Part shown: positions 27,101 to 36,352 of the stretch, piece after piece
How positions within the stretch are numbered: the first letter of the stretch is position 1
Layout of the letters: each line of letters starts with the position of its first letter
Assembly: GCA_002449845.1 (NCBI GenBank)
Contig: DJXW01000011.1
Coordinates: 1,375 to 65,374 of the forward strand
Reading direction: 5' to 3'
DNA: 64,000 bases
From: Prevotella sp. UBA6994
GTDB taxonomy: Bacteria; Bacteroidota; Bacteroidia; Bacteroidales; Bacteroidaceae
Program-made: the position numbers and the translations under genes
Notes under the pieces: model-generated
What the model was told of the DNA's origin: nothing
What the model saw: only the letters and a program-made list of their open reading frames with translations
Database searches by the model: none

Positions 27101-27387
27101 GATACTATGTTTTAAACAGGGTTAATAAATCTCTTAAATTGACACACAAAGTGTGAGCCTCATGACATTCCTTTTGTCAGAAGGTTCTGCAATACCCGTA
27201 GCATAAAAGAATGAATAAACAGCTCACACCTGAGGGTATATATGTGAGCTGTCTATAAGACAGATATATATACACAACAGGAGGAACAGCTTTCAAACTT
27301 TGTTCATACTACGTGAATTTTGCAGATTCTCTGACGGAACGAAAGTTGTTAGCTTCCTCAATATGTCATCACCTCTTTTGGAAAGTG
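27101..27387 (-). promoter_or_regulatory. Long structured 5' leader of the BspA-like gene
   Basis: About 290 nt lie between the promoter and the start codon. A perfect 10-bp stem (ACAGCTCACA 27219-27228 with TGTGAGCTGT 27243-27252, 14-nt loop) sits mid-leader and is followed in the transcript by a U-rich stretch, so an attenuator is possible. No known riboswitch is recognised. Confidence 0.5.
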
Positions 27388-27393
27388 ACGTTG

Positions 27394-27425
27394 CAAATAT
27401 ACAATTATTTCAAGAATAAAGCAAA
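27394..27425 (-). promoter_or_regulatory. Promoter of the BspA-like gene
   Basis: - strand TTTG (27422-27425), 20 nt, TATATTTG (27394-27401); full consensus match. Confidence 0.75.
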
Positions 27426-27520
27426 TGTTTATCACAAAAAAAATTAGATTTCTCAAAAACAAACTTCACCTAATTATCAATAAGCTTTTATCTGATAGTA
27501 TCCAACCATCATCTAACAGA

Positions 27521-27562
27521 AGATTCACGATTCGCAATCTTTCTTCAGCGAATCGTGAATCT
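27521..27562. terminator. Terminator hairpin downstream of alanine dehydrogenase
   Basis: AGATTCACGATTCGC (27521-27535) pairs perfectly with GCGAATCGTGAATCT (27548-27562) around a 12-nt loop. It lies 24 nt after the stop of the - strand gene. The T-run is weak, so it may act mainly as an mRNA 3' end. Confidence 0.65.
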
Positions 27563-27585
27563 TCATGGGTTAGACTGGGAACAGG

Positions 27586-28689
27586 TTAAAACAATGGCTG
27601 ATAGGGTAAGCCAAAGACATCGGCTACTGCCTTATAGGTAACCTTTCCCTCAACGATATTCAAGCCTTTTGCCAAGGCAGGATCATCCTTGCAAGCCTGC
27701 TGCCAACCCTTATCGGCAAGCGCAAGGGCGTATCTCAGCGTGGCGTTGGTCAAGGCGAGCGTAGAGGTGTTGGGGATTGCGCCAGGGATATTGGCTACGC
27801 AATAATGCACGATACCGTCTTCTATGTACACAGGGTCGCTATGTGTGGTAGGACGAGAAGTCTCAAAGCATCCCCCTTGGTCAATGGCAACATCTACCAA
27901 TACCGTTCCTGGTTCCATCAAAGGCAGCATGTCTTTCGTTATCAACCGAGGAGCCTTATCACCAGGCACAAGTACCGCACCCACCACGATGTCAACATCT
28001 CTCAATTGCTGACGGATATTATGCTCAGAGGAATAGAGCGTGTGTACGTTCCCCGGCAACTCCAAGGCGAGTTGACGCAAGCGAGGCAAGGAAATATCGG
28101 CGATGATTACGTTGGCTCCCAAACCGGCAGCCATCAATGCGGCAGCCTCGCCCACTACTCCACCACCTAACACGAGCACTTTTGCAGGAGAAACACCAGG
28201 AACGCCACTAATCAACTTACCTTTTCCGCCCTTCGTCTTTTGTAAATAATAAGCACCATTCAGCGTAGCCATCCTACCAGCTACCTCGCTCATGGGTTGC
28301 AACAACGGAAGTGAGCCATTAGGCAACTGCACCGTTTCGTAGGCAAGACACACGCCGCCACTCTTGATCATCGCATCAGTGAGCGGACGGTCGCAAGCAA
28401 AGTGGAAATATGTAAACACCAACTGTCCAGGTTTCACCAGTTCGTATTCCTGTTCAATGGGTTCCTTCACTTTTACAATCATATCCGCCTCACGATAAAC
28501 ACCATCGATAGACGGTTGGATTCGCGCTCCAACAGCCACATAATCGTCATCGCTAAACCCACTGCCCTCTCCAGCAGTATGTTGCACACTCACTTCATGA
28601 CCATGTTTAATAAACTCAGCCACCCCCGCGGGAGTCATACCCACACGGTTCTCATTGTTCTTGATTTCTTTTGGAATACCGATTCGCAT
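27586..28689 (-). CDS. ald: Alanine dehydrogenase
   Basis: A 367-residue protein from ATG 28689 (MRIGIPKEIKNNENRVGMTP), the standard start of the family; a TTG three codons upstream is not needed. It interconverts L-alanine and pyruvate with NAD and ammonia. The N-terminal substrate-binding part carries K/R residues of the PKEIKNNENRV motif. The Rossmann NAD site is VLVLGGGVVGEAAALMAAGL (about 170-190), with the acidic end IIADIS. Length is normal. The gene is monocistronic, divergent from the GH3 gene, with its own promoter and terminator. Confidence 0.95.
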   Translation of the reverse strand: MRIGIPKEIKNNENRVGMTPAGVAEFIKHGHEVSVQHTAGEGSGFSDDDYVAVGARIQPSIDGVYREADMIVKVKEPIEQEYELVKPGQLVFTYFHFACDRPLTDAMIKSGGVCLAYETVQLPNGSLPLLQPMSEVAGRMATLNGAYYLQKTKGGKGKLISGVPGVSPAKVLVLGGGVVGEAAALMAAGLGANVIIADISLPRLRQLALELPGNVHTLYSSEHNIRQQLRDVDIVVGAVLVPGDKAPRLITKDMLPLMEPGTVLVDVAIDQGGCFETSRPTTHSDPVYIEDGIVHYCVANIPGAIPNTSTLALTNATLRYALALADKGWQQACKDDPALAKGLNIVEGKVTYKAVADVFGLPYQPLF

Positions 28690-28722
28690 AATTGTCAAGG
28701 TTTTTAGTTAGACATTCTACGG

Positions 28723-28730
28723 CAAAGATA
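28723..28730 (-). promoter_or_regulatory. -7 element of ald
   Basis: - strand TATCTTTG 34 nt upstream of the ald start; the nearest TTTG on that strand (28756-28759) is 25 nt away. Confidence 0.55.
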
Positions 28731-28837
28731 AGAAATTTTTTAATACCTTGTTTCGCAAAAGCACGTTTTTTTTCACATCTTTTCTGCTTATCATCACACA
28801 ACAGCCAACGAGCACATCAAAAATATCCACATTATTT

Positions 28838-28869
28838 TTTGGAACTGTCAGACAAATGCACTATCTTTG
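28838..28869 (+). promoter_or_regulatory. Promoter of the GH3 gene
   Basis: TTTG (28838-28841), 20 nt, TATCTTTG (28862-28869); full consensus. It decides the start: the ATG at 28867 lies within the promoter, so translation begins at 28918. Confidence 0.8.
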
Positions 28870-28917
28870 CAATCAGATGTATTACAATTACAAGAAACCC
28901 TTTATCATTACATATCC

Positions 28918-31281
28918 ATGAAAACAAAGAAATTACTTGTAATCGGATTGCTCTTAGCAACATTCACAATGACAACAAATGCACAACCCAAACTGAGTGC
29001 CAATAATATAGATGAGGTGCTCAAAGCAATGACGTTAGAAGAAAAAGCCAAGCTATTGGTTGGCGGTGCAAATAACTTCTTCAGTTCTGGAGCCGTCGTG
29101 GGCGGTGAAGCCAACTTAGTAGCCGGAGCAGCAGGAACGACCCCAGCCATCAATCGTCTCGGTATTCCCGCTACCGTACTCACCGACGGTCCTGCCGGCG
29201 TGCGTATCGACCCCACCCGCAAGGGTACGACAGAAACATTCTATGCTACGGGATTCCCCATCGGAACGTGCTTAGCCTCAACATGGAACACGGAGTTGGT
29301 GAAGAACGTGGGTAAAGCCATTGGCAACGAAACCAAGGAATATCGTTGTGACGTGATTCTCGGTCCAGGCATGAACCTACACCGCAACCCACTATGTGGT
29401 CGCAACTTTGAATACTATAGTGAAGACCCACTGCTCACAGGTAAGATTGCCGCCGCCTACATCAAAGGTGTGCAAAGTGAGGGAGTGGGCGTCAGTGCCA
29501 AGCACTTTGCCGTCAACTCACAAGAGACAGACCGTACACGAGTGGACGAACGCCTTTCTCAACGTGCCGCACGAGAGCTCTACCTGCGTGGCTTTGAGAT
29601 TGCCGTTAGAGAAAGCGACCCTTGGACGATCATGGCTTCATACAATGTAATCAACGGACAATTTGCCCAAGGCAGTCATGACCTGCTTACCAAGATTCTC
29701 CGTGATGATTGGGGATACAAGGGAATCGTGATGACCGACTGGATTGGCATTCGTCAAGGATTGGAAACCATCAGTGAGGTTCATGCAGGAGACGACCTAC
29801 TGGAACCAGGACAACAGAAACAGATTGAAGAAATCATCGAGGGTGTGAAGAGTGGCAAGCTCTCCATAGCCGATGTTGACCGCAACGCTCGCCGTATGTT
29901 GGAATATATCGTGAAGACACCAAGCTTCCATCAATATCCTGCAACGAACAAGCCCGACTTGAAGGCACATGCGGAGATTACTCGTCAAAGTGCCACAGAG
30001 GGAATCGTATTGCTGAAAAACAATGGAGCCTTGCCTTGGAGTCCAGAAACATCCAACATCAAGACCGTTGCCTTGTTTGGTGAGAATTCTTACGACTTCC
30101 TATCGGGCGGAACAGGCTCTGGATGCGTACACACACCGTACGTAGTGGATATGGTAGAAGGATTGAAGAATGTGGGCATTAACTCTTCAGACACACTGAC
30201 CGACATCTACCGCAAGTACATCGACTTTGCCAAGGTGAAATTTCAAGCAGAGCGTCACCCAGCCAAATGGTACCAGATGGAACAATTCGGGCAGCAGAAA
30301 TATCCAGAAATTTCCATCAGTCCGATTCTTATCAACAACGAATCACAAAAGGCAGATGCCGCCATCATAACCATTGGTCGTCAAGCTGGAGAAGGCGTTG
30401 ACAGAGACATCAACACCGAATTTAACCTTACCAATGAAGAAAAGCAAATGATATTCGACATCTGCCAAGCTTTCCATGCCGCAGGCAAACCAGTGATTGT
30501 CATCATCAACTCTGGTTCTGTCATCGAGACCGCATCTTGGAGCAGTTATCCCGATGCCATTCTTTGTGCCTGGCAACCAGGAGAGGAAGGTGGAAACTCT
30601 ATTGCAGACATCCTTACCGGCAAGGTAAACCCATCCGGAAAACTCACCATGACATGGCCCATCGCAGCTACAGACCACCCATCAACAAAGAATTACCCAG
30701 GTATGATAGACTTCTATTCATACGAATTGCAGAAGTCTGAGGGCAAGCAAATTTCCGGCTACGACTACACCAATCATGAGGAAGACATCTACGTGGGTTA
30801 TCGCTATTTCGACACCTTTAAGAAAAACGTAGCGTATCCCTTTGGTTTCGGTCTCTCATACACCACGTTTGCGTATGGTAAACCTATGGTTAAGGTCAGC
30901 GGAAACGATGTGTTTGTAACCGTAAACATCAAGAACACGGGAAAAGTGGCTGGCAAGGAGATTGCACAAGTGTATGTTTCTGCTCCACAAGGTACCATCG
31001 AGAAACCGACAAAGGAACTGAAAGCCTTTGCGAAGACACGTGAGCTGAAACCAGGAGAAAGCGAAACGCTCACCATGACTTTCGCCAAACGCGACCTTGC
31101 CTCATTTGATGAAGCCAACAGTCAATGGCTTGTTGAGGCAGGAACTTATACGGCACATATCGGAACCAATATCGCAGACATCAAGGGAACAGCAACCTTC
31201 AAGATGAACACTTACACAGAGAAGGTTAGTGATGCGCTGAAATTGCAACACCCCCTGAATCTGCTCAGACAAAAGCAATAA
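28918..31281 (+). CDS. bglX: Secreted GH3 beta-glucosidase
   Basis: A 787-residue protein from ATG 28918, giving a signal peptide MKTKKLLVIGLLLATFTMTTNA; the in-frame ATG at 28867 lies within the promoter. Glycoside hydrolase family 3 N-terminal barrel (about 35-340) has the nucleophile D274 in GIVMTDWIG. The C-terminal alpha/beta sandwich follows (about 370-620), then a fibronectin III-like domain (about 690-760, VNIKNTGKVAGKEIAQVYVS). It hydrolyses terminal beta-glucosides in the periplasm. It lies away from any SusCD locus and looks housekeeping in context. The exact sugar specificity is not visible; the gene symbol reflects the family. Confidence 0.9.
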   Translation: MKTKKLLVIGLLLATFTMTTNAQPKLSANNIDEVLKAMTLEEKAKLLVGGANNFFSSGAVVGGEANLVAGAAGTTPAINRLGIPATVLTDGPAGVRIDPTRKGTTETFYATGFPIGTCLASTWNTELVKNVGKAIGNETKEYRCDVILGPGMNLHRNPLCGRNFEYYSEDPLLTGKIAAAYIKGVQSEGVGVSAKHFAVNSQETDRTRVDERLSQRAARELYLRGFEIAVRESDPWTIMASYNVINGQFAQGSHDLLTKILRDDWGYKGIVMTDWIGIRQGLETISEVHAGDDLLEPGQQKQIEEIIEGVKSGKLSIADVDRNARRMLEYIVKTPSFHQYPATNKPDLKAHAEITRQSATEGIVLLKNNGALPWSPETSNIKTVALFGENSYDFLSGGTGSGCVHTPYVVDMVEGLKNVGINSSDTLTDIYRKYIDFAKVKFQAERHPAKWYQMEQFGQQKYPEISISPILINNESQKADAAIITIGRQAGEGVDRDINTEFNLTNEEKQMIFDICQAFHAAGKPVIVIINSGSVIETASWSSYPDAILCAWQPGEEGGNSIADILTGKVNPSGKLTMTWPIAATDHPSTKNYPGMIDFYSYELQKSEGKQISGYDYTNHEEDIYVGYRYFDTFKKNVAYPFGFGLSYTTFAYGKPMVKVSGNDVFVTVNIKNTGKVAGKEIAQVYVSAPQGTIEKPTKELKAFAKTRELKPGESETLTMTFAKRDLASFDEANSQWLVEAGTYTAHIGTNIADIKGTATFKMNTYTEKVSDALKLQHPLNLLRQKQ

Positions 31282-31341
31282 AGACTTTAAGACCCTTAAA
31301 GACTTGAAAGACAATAATGAAACAAATAATTAAAAAACATC

Positions 31342-31983
31342 ATGGATAAACTCAAGAAAGCATTTGCAGCCAAGCTGCTCAACATTAAAGCCATCAAGTT
31401 GCAACCCAACGACCCATTCACTTGGGCATCTGGATGGAAGTCACCATTTTATTGCGACAACCGCAAGACCTTGTCGTTCCCAGAATTGCGCAATTACGTA
31501 AAACTGGAAATCGTTCATGCCATTCACGAGAAGTTTCCCGAAGTGGAAGCCATTGCCGGTGTTGCCACTGGAGCTATTCCACAAGGAGCATTGGTGGCAG
31601 ATGCCATGAACCTGCCCTTCGTTTACGTGCGTTCTAAACCCAAAGATCATGGATTGGAAAACCTGATTGAAGGAGAATTGAAGCCAAATGCCAAGGTTGT
31701 GGTTATCGAAGACCTTATCTCTACAGGTGGCAGTTCGCTCAAGGCAGTAGAAGCCATTCGCGCCAACGGTAGTGAGGTGATAGGCATGGTTGCCTCTTAC
31801 ACCTACGGATTCCCTGTAGCCATTGAAGCATTCAAGAATGCCAACGTGGAATTGGTGACCCTCACCGATTACGAACATGTAGTGGCAGAAGCTTTGGAAA
31901 CTGGCTACATCAGCCAGAACGACATTGCATTGCTCAATGAATGGCGCAAAGATCCCGCACACTGGATGAGTGACAACAAATAA
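31342..31983 (+). CDS. pyrE: Orotate phosphoribosyltransferase
   Basis: A 213-residue enzyme of pyrimidine synthesis that joins orotate and PRPP to give OMP. The PRPP-binding motif is VVVIEDLISTGGSS (about 115-128), preceded by the flexible loop containing VRSKPKDHG. FTWASGWKSPFYCDNRK near the start is the family's orotate region. It begins a tight run pyrE-SRPBCC-argH-lipoprotein. Length and motifs are normal. Confidence 0.97.
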   Translation: MDKLKKAFAAKLLNIKAIKLQPNDPFTWASGWKSPFYCDNRKTLSFPELRNYVKLEIVHAIHEKFPEVEAIAGVATGAIPQGALVADAMNLPFVYVRSKPKDHGLENLIEGELKPNAKVVVIEDLISTGGSSLKAVEAIRANGSEVIGMVASYTYGFPVAIEAFKNANVELVTLTDYEHVVAEALETGYISQNDIALLNEWRKDPAHWMSDNK

Positions 31984-32009
31984 CAAGACAGCTATACATA
32001 TTATATATA

Positions 32010-32423
32010 ATGAGTAAATTTGAAAGTACCATCAGGCAAATCAACTATCCGCAAGAAGTGGTTTTCCAAGGTTTGAGCAATCTCGATAACCTATCGAAGA
32101 TTCAAGACCGCATACCAGAAGACAAGGCGAACGACTTATCATTCGACAACGATTCAGTGTCTATCAACGTTCCACCAGTGGGAAAGATCACACTGAAAAT
32201 TATTGAGCGCGAAGAGCCCAAGACCATTAAGTTTGAAACAACAGAGAGTCCACTGCCCTTCAACTTCTGGATACAACTCCTTCCCGTTACCGAATCATCA
32301 TGTAAGATGAAACTGACATTGAAAGCCGACTTGAATCCTTTCATCAAGGGAATGGTTTCCAAACCGCTTCAAGAAGGCATAGAGAAAATTGCCGACGTGT
32401 TGCAAATGATTAAATACGAGTAA
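32010..32423 (+). CDS. SRPBCC-fold small protein
   Basis: A 137-residue protein with the alternating strands and long C-terminal helix of the START/polyketide-cyclase (SRPBCC) fold: FESTIRQINYPQEVVFQGLS at the start, central strands (VGKITLKIIE, KLTLKADLN) and the helix PLQEGIEKIADVLQM. The ligand is unknown. It sits 2 nt before argH and 26 nt after pyrE, an arrangement common in Bacteroidales. Confidence 0.75.
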   Translation: MSKFESTIRQINYPQEVVFQGLSNLDNLSKIQDRIPEDKANDLSFDNDSVSINVPPVGKITLKIIEREEPKTIKFETTESPLPFNFWIQLLPVTESSCKMKLTLKADLNPFIKGMVSKPLQEGIEKIADVLQMIKYE

Positions 32424-32425
32424 AG

Positions 32426-33766
32426 ATGGCAAGTAAGCTTTGGGAAAAGAATTTTGAAATCAACCAAGAGATAGAGCGTTTCACGGTGGGCAGAGACCGT
32501 GAGATGGATTTGTACTTGGCAAAATACGATGTGTTAGGTAGCATGGCACATATTACCATGCTCCAATCCATCGGTTTGATGGAAGAAACAGAATTGAAAC
32601 AGTTGCTCGAAGAGCTGAAAAACATCTACCAAACTTGTGAAAGAGATGAATTTGTCATTGAAGATGGTGTAGAGGACGTTCATTCACAAGTGGAGCTGAT
32701 GCTTACTCGCAAACTGGGCGACATGGGAAAGAAGATTCACAGCGGTCGTTCACGCAACGACCAAGTGCTGGTTGACTTGAAGTTATTCACTCGTGCCAAG
32801 TTGCGCACCATCACAGAACAGGTACACATACTTTTTGAAGAACTGATAGCCAAGAGTAACCAATACAAAGACATCTTAATGCCAGGTTACACACACTTGC
32901 AGATAGCCATGCCTTCATCGTTTGGACTTTGGTTTGGCGCATACGCTGAGTCTTTGACAGATGACATGCTATTTCTGCAAGCCGCATATAGGATGACCAA
33001 CCGCAATCCACTTGGTTCTGCGGCGGGTTATGGCAGTTCGTTCCCACTCAACAGGCAGATGACAACCGATTTATTGGGATTCGACACCATGAACTACAAT
33101 GTGGTTTATGCACAGATGGGACGTGGGAAGATGGAGAGAAACGTAGCTTTTGCATTGGCTTCGGTTGCTGGCACTATTGCAAAGATGGCATTCGATGCTT
33201 GTATGTTCAATTCTCAAAACTTCTCTTTCGTAAAACTTCCAAAAGAGTGTACCACGGGTTCCAGCATCATGCCTCACAAGAAGAATCCCGACGTGTTTGA
33301 ACTCATCAGGGCTAAAAGTAACAAGATTCAGGGATTGCCCCAACAGGTAACGCTCATCATGAACAATTTGCCAGTGGGATATTTCCGAGACTTGCAAATC
33401 ATCAAAGAAGTATTCCTTCCAGCATTCGACGAATTGGAAGACTGCTTGCAGATGGCTGCTTATATCATCAATCGCATGGAAGTAAACGAGCATATCCTCG
33501 ACAATCCCATGTACGATCCTATCTTCTCCGTGGAAGAAGTCAACAAACTGGCAGCTAACGGAATGCCTTTCCGTGATGCATACAAGACGGTGGGATTGGA
33601 AATCGAAGCAGGCACGTTCAAAGCCAACAAAGATATTCACCACACACATGAGGGAAGCATCGGCAATCTCTGCAACGACCGCATTGAAGAATTGATGAAC
33701 CAAACTATTTCCCAATTCCATTTCGAGAAAGTGGAAGAGGCTGAACGTAAATTACTCAATCGATGA
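32426..33766 (+). CDS. argH: Argininosuccinate lyase
   Basis: A 446-residue enzyme of the fumarase/aspartase superfamily that splits argininosuccinate into arginine and fumarate. Family signatures: HSGRSRNDQV (about 107-116) and the C-terminal catalytic loop GSSIMPHKKNPDVFELIRAK (about 280-299). Length is normal. The stop codon overlaps the start of the next gene (ATGA). Confidence 0.97.
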   Translation: MASKLWEKNFEINQEIERFTVGRDREMDLYLAKYDVLGSMAHITMLQSIGLMEETELKQLLEELKNIYQTCERDEFVIEDGVEDVHSQVELMLTRKLGDMGKKIHSGRSRNDQVLVDLKLFTRAKLRTITEQVHILFEELIAKSNQYKDILMPGYTHLQIAMPSSFGLWFGAYAESLTDDMLFLQAAYRMTNRNPLGSAAGYGSSFPLNRQMTTDLLGFDTMNYNVVYAQMGRGKMERNVAFALASVAGTIAKMAFDACMFNSQNFSFVKLPKECTTGSSIMPHKKNPDVFELIRAKSNKIQGLPQQVTLIMNNLPVGYFRDLQIIKEVFLPAFDELEDCLQMAAYIINRMEVNEHILDNPMYDPIFSVEEVNKLAANGMPFRDAYKTVGLEIEAGTFKANKDIHHTHEGSIGNLCNDRIEELMNQTISQFHFEKVEEAERKLLNR

Positions 33767-34374
33767 GAGGGAAAAAGCAATCAACATTCATGAAGGCAAT
33801 CTCTTGGAAGTCTATCTCTATGGTAGGTTGCCTTCTTTTTACCATGTTGGGATTATGTACATGTGGGAATACGGAATACGAGTTTAGCAATAAACCCTGT
33901 TATTTCATATTCGACAACAGCACACACAACGACCCAACTTTAGCAGCTGCAATGACGCCCTACTCAGGAACCTTTGTTGCCGTAACGCTTACATTTCATA
34001 GCGGAGCACGATTTTTCAAGTTTAACAGCAACCAAGGAACATCATCAGAAAGCAAACTCGATGGCATTGATACGAGAAGAAGTCTGATATTGGGAATGAA
34101 TGAAGGACTGATTGTGGGCTATGGTGTTCTCACCGATCCCGTTACTTTCTACGCATACGACCGTGAATGTCCCAACTGTTTCTCACCCGAGGAAATGCCA
34201 TTAAGGAGTTATCCCTTGCAGATTAGCAATACAGGTTTGGCAACATGCAACACATGTAAGCGCAAATACGATATGAACAACGGGGGAATACTTGCTGAAG
34301 GAGAAAAAGGCAATAAAATGATTCGTTATCGAGCCTTCACAACAGGTCCTTACGGTATATTGACAGTAAATTAA
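33763..34374 (+). CDS. Lipoprotein with Rieske-like fold but four-cysteine site
   Basis: A 203-residue protein; a signal segment ends in a lipobox around LGLCTCGNTE. The second half follows the layout of Rieske [2Fe-2S] domains (AYDREC...CNTCKRKYDMNNGGILAEG), but the iron ligands are not Cys-x-His: the pairs are CPNC and CNTC, giving four cysteines. That suits a zinc-ribbon or rubredoxin-like metal site. It is translationally coupled to argH. Members are conserved in Bacteroidales; the function is unknown to me. Confidence 0.6.
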   Translation: MRGKKQSTFMKAISWKSISMVGCLLFTMLGLCTCGNTEYEFSNKPCYFIFDNSTHNDPTLAAAMTPYSGTFVAVTLTFHSGARFFKFNSNQGTSSESKLDGIDTRRSLILGMNEGLIVGYGVLTDPVTFYAYDRECPNCFSPEEMPLRSYPLQISNTGLATCNTCKRKYDMNNGGILAEGEKGNKMIRYRAFTTGPYGILTVN

Positions 34375-34401
34375 GCCTTTTAATGTATTAAAATTCGTAA
34401 A

Positions 34402-34436
34402 TTTGTTGGCAGTTCAAATAATTCAACTTATCTTTG
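34402..34436 (+). promoter_or_regulatory. Promoter of the tRNA unit
   Basis: TTTG (34402-34405), 23 nt, TATCTTTG (34429-34436), 11 nt before the first tRNA base. Confidence 0.65.
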
Positions 34437-34447
34437 CACTTGCTAAC

Positions 34448-34520
34448 GCGGAAATAGCTCAGTTGGTAGAGCACAACCTTGCCAAGGTTGGGGTCGCGGG
34501 TCCGAGTCCCGTTTTCCGCT
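34448..34520 (+). tRNA. tRNA-Gly (GCC)
   Basis: A 73-nt cloverleaf: acceptor GCGGAAA/TTTCCGC with discriminator T, D-arm GCTCAGTTGGTAGAGC, anticodon loop with GCC at 34481-34483, T-arm GCGGGTCCGAGTCCCGT. CCA is not encoded. Confidence 0.95.
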
Positions 34521-34568
34521 CTTTTTAAAGGAAGAAGGAGGGAATCACTCTCCATCAACCATTTTGAT

Positions 34569-34654
34569 GCCGCAATGGTGGAATTGGTAGACACGAGGGA
34601 CTTAAAATCCCTTGGCCAGTAATGGCTGTGCGGGTTCGAGTCCCGCTCGCGGCA
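34569..34654 (+). tRNA. tRNA-Leu (TAA)
   Basis: An 86-nt class II tRNA with a long variable arm (TGGCCAGTAATGGCTG), anticodon TAA at 34603-34605, T-loop TTCGAGT. The acceptor GCCGCAA/TCGCGGC has one A-C mismatch at the sixth pair. CCA is not encoded. It lies 48 nt after tRNA-Gly in one unit. Confidence 0.95.
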
Positions 34655-34675
34655 CTTTTTAAAAACTATATCCCC

Positions 34676-36352
34676 ATGAAAAAAAATCTTATTCTTGCTT
34701 TTTCAGCATCCGCTTTAATTATCCTTTCGTCTTGTTCTTCCAAACTTGGTGCTTTGTCATCAGATAATTTCGTTGTAACACCAGACCCATTGGAAGCGCG
34801 AGGAGGACAAGTATCTGCCACCATTAATGGCACATTCCCCGAGAAATACATGAAGAAGAAAGCCGTTGTCACCGTTATCCCAGAGTTGCATTATGGTGAT
34901 GGACAAGTGGCAAGGGGCGAATCTGCAACCTTCCAAGGTGAGAAAGTGAAAGACAACAACCAAGTGGTGTCTTATCGTTTAGGTGGAAAATACAATATGA
35001 AGACCGCTTTCAAATATGTTCCTGACATGTTGAAGAGCGAGATGTATTTGGCTTTCGATGCTAAAGTAGGAAAGAAAACCGTCAAGGTTCCTTCCGTAAA
35101 GGTTGCCAACGGCGTACTTGCCACGGCTGAACTCTACAAGCAAGCCATGATGAACGACGGAGCTTGCATCGCTCCTGATGCTTTCCAACGCATTCAAGCA
35201 CAAAAGCAAGAGGCAAACGTGAAATTCCTCGTCAACCAAGCTATTCTCCGCCAAAGCGAATTGAAGAACAATTCTGTTCAAGAGTTTATCAAGTTGTTGA
35301 AGAACATCAACGCTGACCGTGAGAAACTGAACATCAAGAACGTTGAGGTGGCTGCTTACGCATCACCAGAAGGTGGATTAGCATACAACGAGAAACTGGC
35401 TAACAAGCGTCAGGACGTTTCTGAAGATTATGTAAAAAAACAGTTGAAGCAAACCAAGCTCGATGCAGACATCGATGCTCACTATACAGCAGAAGACTGG
35501 GAAGGTTTCCAGCAATTGGTACAAGCCTCTAACATCCAGGACAAGGATGTCATCTTGCGCGTTCTCTCCATGTACAAAGACCCAGAGGAGCGTGAGAAGC
35601 AGATCCGCAACCTGAGTGAAGGCTTCCGTGAATTGGCTGACCAAATCTTGCCAGAGTTGCGTCGTTCTCGTATGATTATTAATTATGAGGTGGTAGGACG
35701 TAGTGATGACCAGATCAAGCAGCAATTTGCTACTGATGCATCACAGCTCAACAATGAGGAATTGCTCTACGCTGCTGCCCTTGAGAATGATGCCAACAAG
35801 AAAGAGGAAATCTACAAGGCTACTACAATGTATTGCCCCAAGGACTATCGCGCTTTCAACAACTTGGCTGCCCTCGAATTGAACAAAGGTAATATCGAAA
35901 AGGCTAAATCTTACATTGAGCAAGCTAAGCGATTAAGTTCTAAACCATCTGAGGCTTTCGCTAACGAGGCATTCATCGCCTTGACCAACGGAAATGCACA
36001 AGATGCAGAAACCAGTTTGTCTAAGGCTATCGACGCTAATGGCTACAACCAGATTGCAGGTGTATTGAGCATTGCCAAAGGTGATTACATCCAAGCTGAG
36101 AAATACATGGAAGGCACTAACACCAATGCAGCAGCCTTGGCTAAACTCCTCAACAACAACCAGCAAGGTGCCATCAGCACACTTGATGCAATAAAGAACC
36201 CAAGTGCCATCACAAGTTACTTGCACGCAATTGCAGCTGCACGCAACAACAACAAGTTTGCTGCCAACTCTTACTTAGAGGAAGCATTGCAGAAAGACCC
36301 ATCCTTGAAGTCGTATGCAGATAAAGACTTGGAATTGTCTATCCTGAAATAA
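34676..36352 (+). CDS. OmpA-like/TPR lipoprotein
   Basis: A 558-residue protein from ATG 34676, which gives a signal peptide with lipobox LSSC; upstream codons fall in the tRNA. The N-terminal half (about 25-170) is beta-rich and unrecognised. An OmpA-like peptidoglycan-binding stretch is seen near 225-255 (AAYASPEGGLAYNEKLANKR): it keeps the Tyr-Asn and Arg of the motif, but the usual Asp is Ser. A tetratricopeptide-like helical region follows (about 370-555, YRAFNNLAALELNKGNIEKA). It probably bridges outer membrane and peptidoglycan as a scaffold. It begins only 21 nt after tRNA-Leu, so it may share the tRNA promoter. Confidence 0.7.
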   Translation: MKKNLILAFSASALIILSSCSSKLGALSSDNFVVTPDPLEARGGQVSATINGTFPEKYMKKKAVVTVIPELHYGDGQVARGESATFQGEKVKDNNQVVSYRLGGKYNMKTAFKYVPDMLKSEMYLAFDAKVGKKTVKVPSVKVANGVLATAELYKQAMMNDGACIAPDAFQRIQAQKQEANVKFLVNQAILRQSELKNNSVQEFIKLLKNINADREKLNIKNVEVAAYASPEGGLAYNEKLANKRQDVSEDYVKKQLKQTKLDADIDAHYTAEDWEGFQQLVQASNIQDKDVILRVLSMYKDPEEREKQIRNLSEGFRELADQILPELRRSRMIINYEVVGRSDDQIKQQFATDASQLNNEELLYAAALENDANKKEEIYKATTMYCPKDYRAFNNLAALELNKGNIEKAKSYIEQAKRLSSKPSEAFANEAFIALTNGNAQDAETSLSKAIDANGYNQIAGVLSIAKGDYIQAEKYMEGTNTNAAALAKLLNNNQQGAISTLDAIKNPSAITSYLHAIAAARNNNKFAANSYLEEALQKDPSLKSYADKDLELSILK

